From the NCBI GenBank assembly GCA_033557465.1, contig CM066037.1, forward strand, positions 515,336,686 to 515,400,685: a stretch of 64,000 bases of DNA, read 5' to 3'. A model generated the notes under the pieces. It saw only the letters and a list, made by a program, of their open reading frames with translations, was not told where the DNA came from and did no database searches. Of this stretch, positions 54,306 through 64,000 are shown piece by piece. Each line of letters opens with the position of its first letter. The stretch's first letter is position 1. This stretch comes from Ichthyophis bannanicus (lineage: Eukaryota > Chordata > Amphibia > Gymnophiona > Ichthyophiidae). Both the position numbers and the translations under genes were made by a program.

Positions 54306-54738
54306 ATTTTCAATAATAACATATGGATGCAAAAGTTGGACAGTGAAAAAGATAGGCAGGAAGAAAATTGATGCCTTTGAATTATGGTGCTGGCGACGAA
54401 GACTGTGTATATCATGGACTGCTCAAATAATAAACCAGTCAGTACTATAGGAGATCAAACCTAAGTTTCCTTAGAAGCTCAGATGACAAGACTTCGACTT
54501 TCATACTTTGGACACATCATGCGAAAAGAGAGATCATTGGAGAAAGACATAATGCTTGGCAAGGTAGAAGGTCACCATAAAAGAGGAAGGCCGGCAATGA
54601 GATGGATCAATACAATAACAGCAGCTATGGATACCACTCTATCAATAATGAGCTTCTTGACTGAAGACCGAACAAAGTTTAGGTCAACTATCCAGAGGGT
54701 CGCCATGGGTCGACACAGACTCGATAGAACTTAACAAC
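54306..54738 (+). mobile_element. RTE/BovB-like LINE 3' end
   Basis: The plus strand reads DAFELWCWRRR, then MTRLRLSYFGHIMRKERSLE and KRGRPAMRWINTI, the conserved C-terminal tail of BovB-type RT, and stops just before a short AACAACAACAAC tail. It complements the copies at 28257 and 43355, which lack this end. Confidence 0.85.
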
Positions 54739-54905
54739 AACAACAACGTCTGGGGTCACGGCCTGCCCTCACGCCGCCTCAATAACGCCCCCTCCCGCCC
54801 CCCATCTAAGCCTCCCCGTACAAACGAGCTGTTTGTATGGGGAGGCAGTAGCCGGGCTGGCGGGGGAGCAAATAGTGGGGATGTGCGTCCATCCCTGCTA
54901 TTCAC
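54739..54905. repeat. GC-rich patch with hairpin
   Basis: CCTCCCCGTACAAAC faces GTTTGTATGGGGAGG (54812-54846). It may be the other half of the repeat interrupted by the RTE LINE. Confidence 0.5.
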
Positions 54906-56765
54906 TGTATTGGATGACCCCCATCATCATTTGCCACTTTTATCCAGTGCTCTAGTGAAAAAGGTAACAGCTCTTAGTTAACATAGCCACAAGAGGAAAT
55001 GTAATTAGAGATTTTGTATGCCACAAAACTTCTGAACTAGGGAGAAAGAGCGTGTTAGTAATTAATGTAGAGAACCATGATTGGAAGGCCCCTCTTCTAC
55101 TCCTGCCCTGGAGTGACTGGTTCCTAAATGGCAGCTATGACCCCTAGCAGTAGTAGCAGTACTGATAAAATATCACTAGGGCTCATAACTGCCATTTTGG
55201 AATGTGGTAGCTACAGGACAGGAGTGGAGGGAGACCACTCTTGGCTCTGGCCACTAGACTACCAGGGAATATCCTAGGTAAGTCCCGGAGGGGAGGTGTC
55301 TCTTTTGGGGACCTTCTTTTCGAGCAGTTTCTCTTTGTGGGGGGTGTCTTCTTTTTGAGGGGTGGGCTTGTGCCAGGTGTAAGGTCATGGTCAGGGGTGG
55401 CTCATATGGGGAAGAGGTCATGCTTGCAGGGGTTCTTCTGCATGTTTGGCCATCTAAGGGAGGGGGATAAGGAACCAGGGAGATGTATGCGAGATGATCT
55501 ATGATTGGGTTAGCAGAGCTGCCAGGGTGCACTGCCCCGTGACACTTGTATTTCTCCAGATATTTGCCCAGCTGGAGCTCGCATTCTGTGCCTCGGCAGG
55601 TAGCATGAGCGCGCCTGCGCTATCAGCTGAGACATGGAACACAGGCCCGTTTGGTGTCTGCCCTGTGTAGTAAATGCAGGGCAGATACTGGACACATCCC
55701 TTCATTTACCATGGAGGCTTTCCACATATTTCTCATTAACCTTTGCACATAACACGTGGTACATGCAAAACCTTACCGCACCTGAGTAAACCTCTAAATT
55801 ACATTTGTGAATGACAAATCATTACCAGTAGAATACTGGTATAGAATAACCAGTTCTCAGCCCATTCCTTGTGATTTCCACAATAGGTATGATTTTCAGG
55901 ACATTCATAATAAATACACATAACATAACCATCCATCATTTCACTCAACAAAACCCCTAACCAATGTCTATGCTATGATCCAAGTTTATGTTCCCTAGTT
56001 ACCTAACCACCTATACCTTAGTTATTATGTAACATAATGTTAAACTGTACATTACCTGTTATCTTGCAATAATGTTATAATCTAAACCACTCTGACTAAA
56101 GGATAAAGCGGTATTTAAAAAAAAAATCTATTAAATAAATAAATTTCTCAAGATCTGTTCTACAGAAAATGGCATAAATTTGCAGTAGACTGAAGAGTAT
56201 ACTTAGGAGACAATTTTCTAAGCCCTTTCATGTAAACTCAAAATAGGAGAAAACCCTTAGTATGAAGGCCTGTTAATGTATCATCACATCTGTCAGCTAG
56301 CAAAATGTCAGTTTTTGCGGGACTACAATAACATGAGTCCACACACTACTACATTTCTGGCTGCGTAAATAACCATATAACCGGACCTATTCGAGTTGGC
56401 TTGGGGAAAATTCAGTTTTTTCGAGAATTTTATCTCTGCTTAAATTTGTTCCTTGCCTCTGAATTTCTCAGTGGAGGCCATGGTGCATGTGGGTAATGAA
56501 TGCAGAAGAGGAGACAGAGGTGGCAAGAAAGCAACCTACTATCCCTCCTCCATGGGCTTTGGTCAATCAATGTTCCGACCTTCTTCCCTACATTGTGAGC
56601 CATGAGCAGATTCAATGATTAACCGCACTGTCTTTGCTGTGTTTCTATTGGATGCTGGCACAATGACCCTTAACATGTCTACTAAAGGGTGTTAGCTGAC
56701 ATCACAGTGCAAATGGGAGATAATTGCATCACTATGACAGCTAATGCATCACTATGACTGCTAAA
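54906..56765. other. Intron with a foldback and an L2-type tail
   Basis: 55085-55265 is copy 2 of the foldback family at 3780. A diverged CATATTCATTGTGGAT-family scrap lies near 55850-55925, and an L2-type tail (GATAAAGCGGTATTTAAAA...AAATAAATAAAT) at 56080-56145. No gene. Confidence 0.5.
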
Positions 56766-57052
56766 GAAGGGAGGCATGGTCTAGTGGTTAGGACAAGGTA
56801 CTTCAGGCCGGAGGGTTGGGGGTTCAAGTCCCACTTGGGGACAGCAATCTCAGGCCGAAGGGATTGGGATTTCTAGTCCTATAGGCACTCCTTGTGGTCT
56901 TGGGCAAGCCACTTAACCCTCCAATGCCCATGTTCCCTGTATGTATTAGTGTGTGTGTCTTATATCCCCTCGTGTTAAATGTATCCCCCAAATGACCGCT
57001 TTGACCCGGTGAAAAGCGGGATATAAATACAGCTAAATAAATAAATAAATAA
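56766..57052 (+). mobile_element. CORE-SINE (L2-type tail)
   Basis: The head GGCATGGTCTAGTGGTTAGG and B box GGTTCAAGTCCC, core CTTGGGCAAGCCACTTAACC, then GACCGCTTTGACCCGGTGAAAAGCGGGATATAAAT and a long AAATAAATAAAT tail. Full length. Its tail subtype differs from the copy at 2354. Confidence 0.87.
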
Positions 57053-58744
57053 AAATGCAGGAGGAATACAGCTACCGCAGGTGATTTTCCATGATAGCTG
57101 CATTTCACACAGTAATAGCGACAGTGGGTGTGTCTATACCGTGTGGTTACCACTAGCATTGACAGAGTGCAGTAACCACACATATCGCAGATGCAGGTAA
57201 TGTTATCTCAATGGGTGGCATTAGCTGCATCAGTGATGCTGTCTTAACGCATGATCTGCTGGGGAAATGCCAGGCACGTTGCCAACAGATTACACATGAC
57301 TTTTGCAGCTACCGCAGAGCTTTTGCTGCAAACACCCGGCAATAGCTGCAGAAGCCTATGTGTTTCCTCTTCGAGAGAGAAGTGACTTCAGGATATTTTC
57401 CATGTTAAAGCCTTCCCAAAGTAACAAAGCACAACTTCAGATCTATGCAGTTTTAGTTGCCCTCCCATGACTCTTAACAGTCATTCATTGCTATGGAGTC
57501 AATCACAGAACAAGCAACCACAGTTTTCAGGACATATAATAGGTCCAGTAACAGTGAATAGAAATTGAGAAAAAAATGAGTAGATAATTTTGAAATAGAG
57601 TAAAAGTTGATTAAGAGGGTCATTTTAAAAGATTTAGTTTTGATTTGGACAGACGTGCACATGGACGGCAAAATCACAGACAGATACGTCTCCATAGCCA
57701 TTCCACAAATGATGTTTGCAGATGTGTCTGGTGAAGGGAGGTCCAAGTAAGCATGGAGGGTGTGGCAGAAGTGTGTCCAGGAAGAGGCAATGTACTTACA
57801 CATCCCCAATCAATCTCAGAAACATCTGCAGGCACGTCCATGTTTATAACTGCTCCAGGCACAAATAGACACTAGGAAAGTGCTTGTTTTCATCTTAAAA
57901 CATCCCGAGAGTGTAGAGAAGATGGAGAATTAAGTGACTAGTCCTAGATCACAAAGGACCACAGTGGGATTTGAACCCTGGCCTTAAGACACTACTGTAA
58001 GCATTATGCTATTAGATGCCTTGGCTCTGCAATGCTATCCTAGGGATGTCCATATAGACATTTGATATACGTGCATATCGGGCATGTCCACATTTCTAAA
58101 ATCATGCCTGAACTTGCACGCGCCTTCTTCTTTTTTCCAGACGTACTGGCTTTGATGTCTCAGATCGCACTTGGATGTTGCATTGTGAAATGTGCCTCTA
58201 AGTTAATAGAAGCTACATACATCTTATATTGTGACTCTATAAGTTTAGATCAATCAGAAGACACTTTAAAGTTTCTTGCCTTTTTTTGAGAGAAAGAGAA
58301 AATACATATTTCCTCTCTAGTCCCCACAGGCCAACACTGCAGAGTTTAAGTAAAAGCTGCTACATAACATGGGCAATGTTGCTCACAATTCCAAAAGCCG
58401 CTGCATGAACTTCTTTTCCGTCTCACTTGAAATGGCACAACACACAAAAATCGAAGGCTATTATGTTTTAACCACAATTTATGCAAGGTGGAGTAGGAGA
58501 CCTGGAGCTGAACTTGAAAATTGTGCTGCAGCTATTTCCTTCTCAAACCTATATAAAACCCAGGCCACTGAAGTCGCAGTTTCCTTGCGCTTACTTTGCA
58601 AGTATAATGCATATACCTGTCAGATTCCGGCAGCCTGTTTTAGTTCAGGGTCAGTGGCAGAAGGCTGTGCCATTTATTCATCTGTCCTTGCAGCTGCCTA
58701 CTGCCTGATGTATGACAAAAGGGCAATGAAATGTACATAGGGGC
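57053..58744. other. Intron, no gene seen
   Basis: A 123-codon frame at 58369-58740 has no family match or splice support. No repeat recognised. Confidence 0.45.
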
Positions 58745-58906
58745 ATTTTTCTCACTGGTATTTATTGATTTGTTTACATTTCTGTACCATACATTCAGAC
58801 AACTGCATTGCACACTTCACAGGAAATTAAGAAACATAGCAACACATTAAAATAAATAGATAAAAGAAAATAATGTGTATAAAAAGACACAGCGGAATAT
58901 GGCAGA

Positions 58907-59555
58907 GCAATTACAAGCTAGCTATAAACCGCACCCCCTTCCCCACCCCCAAATTACAAGCTGGTTATAAACTGTGCCCCCTTCCCCGCCCCCAAATTAC
59001 GAGCTGGTTATAAATCATGCTCCCTTCCCCACCCCCAAATTACAAGCTGGCTATAAACCGTGCCCCCTTCCCTGCCCCCAAATTACAAGCTGGTTATAAA
59101 CGTGCCCCATTCCCTGCCCCCAAATTACAAGCTAGCTATAAACTGTGCCCCCTTTCCCGCCCCCAAATTACGAGCTGGTTATAAACTATGCCTCCTTCCC
59201 CATCCCCAAATTACGAGCTGGTTATAAACCATGCCTCCTTCCCCATCCCCAAATTATGAGCTGGTTATAAACCATGCCTCCTTCCCCATCCCCAAATTAC
59301 GAGCTGGTTATAAACCGTGCCTCCTTCCCCATCCCCAAAATACGAGCTGGTTAAAACTGTGCCCCCTTTCCTGCCCCCAAATTATGAGCTGGTTATAAAC
59401 CATGCCTCCTTCCCCATCCCCAAATTACGAGCTGGTTAAAACTGTGCCCCCTTTCCTGCCCCCAAATTACGAGCTGGTTATAAACTGGGCCTCCTTCCCC
59501 ACCCCTAAATTACGAGCTGATTATAAACCTTGCCCCCTTCCCCACCCCCAAATTA
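58907..59555. repeat. 43-44-bp minisatellite, about 15 units
   Basis: The unit is CCAAATTACGAGCTGGTTATAAACC followed by a pyrimidine block (TGCCTCCTTCCCCATCCC). Variants alternate (GCCCCCTTCCCCGCCC versus GCCTCCTTCCCCATCCC), suggesting higher-order amplification. One strand is strongly C-rich. Confidence 0.92.
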
Positions 59556-59559
59556 AAAG

Positions 59560-60335
59560 AATTTTCTAACAAATAAATGCAGTTTCAATACAGCTCTTTT
59601 TATCTGGAGGAAGCTGTTTATTTAAAATCAAAACATGATTTCTGTTAAGCTAAGGTTATGGTTATGGTTTATTCTAGTTACTATACCACCTTTTCAGGAT
59701 AGGCAAAGCAGTTTACAAATTTTCAATGTTGTAGGCTTCAAAAAGATGACAGTTTAATCAACAGCAATCAGCTATTTGGCATTAAACATTCTCCTTATTA
59801 CAGGACTCCCCAAACCTGTGCTGGGGACCTCACAGACAATCTGATTTTCCAGATATCTATGAGGAATGTGCCTGAGAATAAGATACCTACACCGACTTTT
59901 CAACATATGCACATCTACCTCATTCAAAGTCATTGCTGATAACCTGGAGTCCTCAGAAGAAGTCTTATTCCACTGATAGCACTTCATCCATCTCTCCCCT
60001 CCACACAAACACACGCATTTTCTCTCTTTCTCAATCTAACACATAGAAATGTATCTTGCTATAGTCAGCAAAAACATGTGAGATTAATCATATTCGACTA
60101 TGAACAACTCACAGAATTCCAGATGTTACATTTATAAGAAGAACATAAAGACAGTGCACTATAATTAGGATGATGAATGCAGTCCCTCTCAGTTTCACCA
60201 TCACTGTTTTCCTTCACTGATGACTACTAACAAAAGACAGAGGAAATCAGCACAACAGAACATACTGAAGAATAAACCATTGGCACAAAGCAGTGAGGAC
60301 CCGTGTTACAATGTTTACGTACCTCCTCCGGGCAG
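59560..60335. other. Intron, no gene seen
   Basis: A diverged CATATTCATTGTGGAT-family scrap near 59810-59880. Otherwise unremarkable. Confidence 0.45.
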
Positions 60336-61318
60336 GGCCGACCCGTCCATTCTGCGAGAATGTTGTTCACACAGGGCCCCGCACTTCAGGGGGCCCCATG
60401 CCATCAACATCCTACACATGCTATTTGGCAACCAGCAGGGCTGGCTTTAGAGGGAGCCAGAGAGGCCCCGTGCCTGAGGACAAAGGGCATTTCCTGTTTT
60501 CCGGCACTCAGAGCACTAGCGGTCTATACTAGAACACAGTTGCCAAAGTGAACAAAAACAGCGCTCTTCACTTTGGCGGCTGTCAGAGGCGAGTCGGGGC
60601 CTCTCTGGCTCCTTCTAAAGCCAGTCAGACAGCCATGGGGCTCTTCGGGGGAGGGGGAGGACTGGAAATGGGCTGATGAGAGGGGGCTTGGACTGGAAAT
60701 GGACTGATGGGAGGCAAGGATAGGACTGGAAATGGCTGATGGGGGTTCTGGACTGGAAATGGGCTGATGGGGGGTTCTGGACTGGAAATGGACTGATGGG
60801 GGGCTACAATAGGATGGGAAATGGCTGATTGTGGTATAGGATTAGAAATGGGCTGAAGGGGGGTGGGCTTGGACTGCAAAGGGCTGATAGCGACTAGGAT
60901 TGGACTAGAAATGGTTGATGGTGGGCTAGGACTGGAAATGGGCTGATGGAGGGTGATGGGAAAATGGGACTACAAGGGAGCAGATGCTAGATGGGACTGG
61001 AACTAGAAGGGAGCTGATGTTGGGGGAGGACTAGAAGGGGATGGGGCTGGGGGAGTGAGGATGGAGAAGGGAAAAGATATTTTGTGTCGGAGGGAAAAAA
61101 ATGTACGATTGGCCAGGTATTGGGAGAGTAAGTAGATTTTGAGGATGGAGGGGTGAAATTTGAGTGGATGAAAAAGGAATAAAGAAAGAAATGGAGGAAA
61201 TAGCAAAAGGAGCAAGATCAGTGTGTTAAAGCAGATATAGAGAGAGAATAGAAAAAACTAGAAGAGAGAAGAAAGGACACATGGACAGCAGACAATGGAA
61301 AGTTAGCAGAAGACAGAG
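60336..61318 (+). repeat. Dispersed repeat with internal minisatellite, copy 2
   Basis: Same order as 16735-18245: the GCGAGAATGTTGTTCACACAGGG head, a G-rich array at 60650-60960 (GGAAATGGGCTGATGGGGG units), then GGAGCTGATGTTGGGGGAGGA and GATTGGCCAGGTATTGGGAG. It ends where the L2 LINE begins. Confidence 0.8.
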
Positions 61319-62624
61319 TAGTAGTCATAGCAAATGACCAATGCTCCATCAACCTAGTATACAGAGCCCCATCATCATCCCCTGACGACCTAGCTGTGAT
61401 AATCGATCTAGCCTGTAACCCCCCAAACCTGCGCACCCCAAATTGGATACTAGGAGACTTCAATCTACCATCCCTACAAGACTCCCAAGCATCAGCTCTC
61501 CAAGATGCACTCAAGGACCTAGGCTATTTGCAACTAATCAATGAACCAACTCACACAAAGGGAAACATGCTGGACCTGATCTTCGCTCCCCTATCCGCCC
61601 ACAACTCCGTCCACCCCACCCCACCTACCTACACCGCAGTTCCTTGGTCTGACCATAAGCTAATTTTATTTCAAATTCCCTTAGATTCCCGGCCCAGGAA
61701 GCCCCCTGGAAGCATGTCAAACCCTATAAGTCTACCTCCACGAAGGTTCCAACCTTTTAACAAGGATTCCATCTTACACAACACACAGCCCCTCTTCAAC
61801 ATAACGTCAACCAGCCCAGATGCGCTAGACTCCAGCTGGAATGACAACCTGGGTTCCATTGCCTTACGCACAGCCCAAAAGAAAGCCCCTAAGAAAAGAG
61901 CTCCCGCCCCTGGTACTCCAAAGATCTACGGACCTCTCTCATCAAACTTAGAAAACTCGAAAGGCGATGGAGGCGCTCACGATCCACAGAGAACCAGGTA
62001 GCCTATAACCTCCAGCTATCCATTCACCACAATGCGATAACTGAGAAAATCAGACAAACTCACACAGACACCCTTATGCGTTCACTACGAAAACCACACG
62101 ACCTATTGAACCTCGTCAAGAACCTAATGAAAGAACCTGGTTCCGAACAAACACCCGAGATTCACGCCCAGGACTACGCGGACTTCCTACAATCAAAACT
62201 ATGCCAGACAGACAAGACTGACCCGCCCTCTTGCACCGTGGAACCATCAAAAGCAGCGACATTAGCAATGTTCACCACCCCATCCAATGAGCAAATCATC
62301 GACACCATCTCTGCAATCAACACCACTACCGCGCAGACCGACCCCTGTCCTGCCTTCTGGATAAAGGAACTACGGACAGAATTTAGTCCATTCATAGCTA
62401 GACTCTTTGACGCATCTTTCACATCAGGCTATTTCCCACTGAATCTCAAGCACACATCCATCAGACCTCTGCTAAAGAACAACAAATTGGATCCCAAGAA
62501 AGTAGAATCGTATAGACCCATTGCCAGCATTCCACTGCTGGCAAAGATAATCAAAAAAGATGTCCTATACCAGATTCAACAACACATCAACAATACCTCT
62601 CCGTTAGACCACTGCCAACACGGA
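61319..62624 (+). mobile_element. L2-clade LINE, 5'-truncated, endonuclease plus RT start
   Basis: The endonuclease part has WILGDFNLPSL, NMLDLIF and WSDHKLILFQI, the D/N and SDH catalytic regions of APE-type endonucleases. After one frameshift near 61910 the frame moves to the linker (LMRSLRKPHDLLNLVK) and RT start (SIRPLLKNNKLDPKKVESYRPIA). The ORF ends at QHG where a DIRS element is inserted. Relatively few defects suggest it is younger than the other LINEs here. Confidence 0.88.
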
Positions 62625-64000
62625 TAGCACAGTTACTTACCTGTAACAGGTGATCTCCGGAACAGCAGGAATTAGTCTTCACACGTGGGAGACGTTGCCG
62701 ACGGAGCCCGCACGGGAATGCTCCCCAGCATCCAATCAGAAAGCCTTTGGGAGCATCCCCCGCGCCTGCGCGGTGGCTTCCCGCCCTTCCTACTGCCTCT
62801 CCCCAGTTGAGTTTCATAGCTGAGCCAAAAGGAGAGGAGAGGAAGGAATAGAGAAAATAGAGATAAAACTCCTAGGGGAGGTGGGCGGGTTGTGAAGACT
62901 AATTCCTGCTGTTCCGGAGATCACCTGTTACAGGTAAGTAACTGTGCTATCTCCAGGAACAAGCAGGAATGAGTCTTCACACATGGGGACTCCCTAGCTA
63001 AGGATGCCCGGGGAGATCCCATAAGCGCAGCCCAGGACGGGATGGCATTTGCCCAACCTGAATCCCTGGCATCCCCTGAGGGATGGAGGGCAGGAGTTGA
63101 ATAGAGGAAGCTGTAGAGGAACAGCGAATCTAAAGACTACAGAGGAAAGTCTTTAGAGTGCAGAACAGGCACCATTAAGATACAGCAAAAAAAAAACCAG
63201 GCTACGGGAGAGTAGTCAGAGGGGTGCATGAAGAGTATCATTAAGCATTTAATGAGTAAATGACCTAGTACCATATAGAGCTTACCGGCCATTAAGTTTT
63301 AAAGAATTAATGGTTTAGAACCCTGTATAGCTTACCCACCGGGTTGTCGGAAGTAGTCCTGTGATGAAGGCACTGTAGACGCAGTAGCGAGGTCATCAAG
63401 GAAACTTCACCGCAGCAAGGAGGAAGTTCCAAATCCGGAAGGTCATGAGATCCAGGCGTCAGCTGGGTCAGGAGAAGGACGGCAGGTCTTCCAGGAGGCT
63501 TAATGCAAGCTGAGCACTCCCTTAGGAGTAGAGTCCATAACTCAGAGGACTAACAGTGGAAGGCAGGCCGAACTAGAGAGCCTATCCCGGAGAAGAGTAG
63601 AGGTGTACCCCAGAGCAGAAGGAGTACACAGTCTGCCCTAGCGAGAGATAGGGAGACAAGGGTCCGGACCTCCGGGAGGAGGACCTAACTGAAAAAAGGA
63701 GCTGTTGACTTCACAGCAGTAGGGTACCACCAGTCTGCGGGCCGATCGAGGAATAGGCAGGCGGACTGGCCGGACCCCCGGGGGGGGGGGGGTGAGTACC
63801 GGCCATAGGAGGAAAAAGGCGGTAGAACACAGGTACTGTGGCATCCCCCAATAGGCGCCTATTAAGCAGGTGATATCTAGTATATCTAAGCCGGTGGACA
63901 CGGGGACGCCCCCTCCGGTACTAATGCAGGTACGCCGGGGGCCTACCTCCATGAGCAGCACCATGGTAAGGCGGATCTGCCATCAATCCCCAGAACATCC
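62623..64000 (-). mobile_element. DIRS-type element 3' end, runs off window
   Basis: The terminus GATAGCACAGTTACTTACCTGTAACAGGTG and an internal complementary region at about 62885-62995 (CCTGTTACAGGTAAGTAACTGTGCTATCTCCAGG) match the DIRS design at 19853, in diverged sequence. Beyond it, up to the window end, I see no recombinase ORF where one is expected, only GC-rich short frames and a G-run at 63780-63792. It may be a non-autonomous derivative. It was inserted exactly in the L2 RT ORF. Confidence 0.8.

Noticed and set aside
58369..58740. 123-codon open frame
   Set aside because: No recognisable motif, no splice or promoter support, lies in intron; probably chance.
58907..59555. Possible CRISPR-like array
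   Set aside because: Contiguous 43-44-bp units without unique spacers in a vertebrate intron; a minisatellite.
63638..63964. 108-codon frame in the DIRS end
   Set aside because: Pro/Gly/Leu-rich reading of a GC-rich non-coding stretch; no recombinase residues.

Overview
This window is vertebrate intronic DNA. It carries seven coding exons of neuron navigator 3 (NAV3) on the minus strand, so the gene reads from right (51330) to left (6559). The exons are at 51192-51330, 38535-38811, 35463-36168, 31792-32280, 15152-15193, 7156-7316 and 6559-6747. All have GT/AG borders, their phases join without a break (2003 coding nt in total), and the joined reading matches the serine-rich middle of NAV3. 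The first exons, the CH domain, the coiled coils and the C-terminal AAA ATPase lie outside the window. No promoter or gene end is visible.

Nearly all the rest is transposable-element sequence at several stages of decay. It includes three copies of a DIRS-type tyrosine-recombinase retrotransposon (1601-3473, 19853-25900, 62623-window end) and a fourth, unrelated-looking element with the same terminal logic (about 40166-47798). There are CR1-like and L2-clade LINEs, RTE/BovB-like LINEs, MIR-like CORE-SINEs carrying two different 3' tails, a small hAT element, an LTR-like insertion holding a 339-codon ORF, several foldback/MITE-like families, two minisatellites and a GC-rich palindromic repeat family. 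A tetrapod with heavy DIRS, CR1/L2 and RTE load points to an amphibian. A caecilian is my best guess, but this is inference; the sequence itself proves only a vertebrate NAV3.

Layout: 1-6558 is the intron downstream of the last exon seen, with a deleted DIRS copy and a foldback. 6559-7316 holds two exons 408 nt apart. 7317-15151 is an intron with a CR1 mosaic, the LTR-like ORF element, an L2 fragment and a hairpin. 15152-15193 is a 42-nt microexon. 15194-31791 is a large intron with a minisatellite repeat, the best DIRS copy and an RTE LINE. 31792-38811 holds the three large exons. 38812-51191 is an intron with the second DIRS-like family and nested LINEs. 51192-51330 is the first exon in the window. 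51331-64000 is more intron, with SINE pairs, minisatellites and an L2 LINE cut by a DIRS insertion.

The most unusual observations are these: the LTR-like insertion whose ORF is open from its first base (9432-10993); an 81-bp perfect inverted repeat pair within one intron (16059-16139 and 26763-26843); a 519-bp unidentified insertion with a 16-bp target duplication inside a foldback element (47976-48494); a DIRS copy with an intact-looking recombinase but a reverse transcriptase that has lost its YxDD block; and an independent second ITR/ICR element family.
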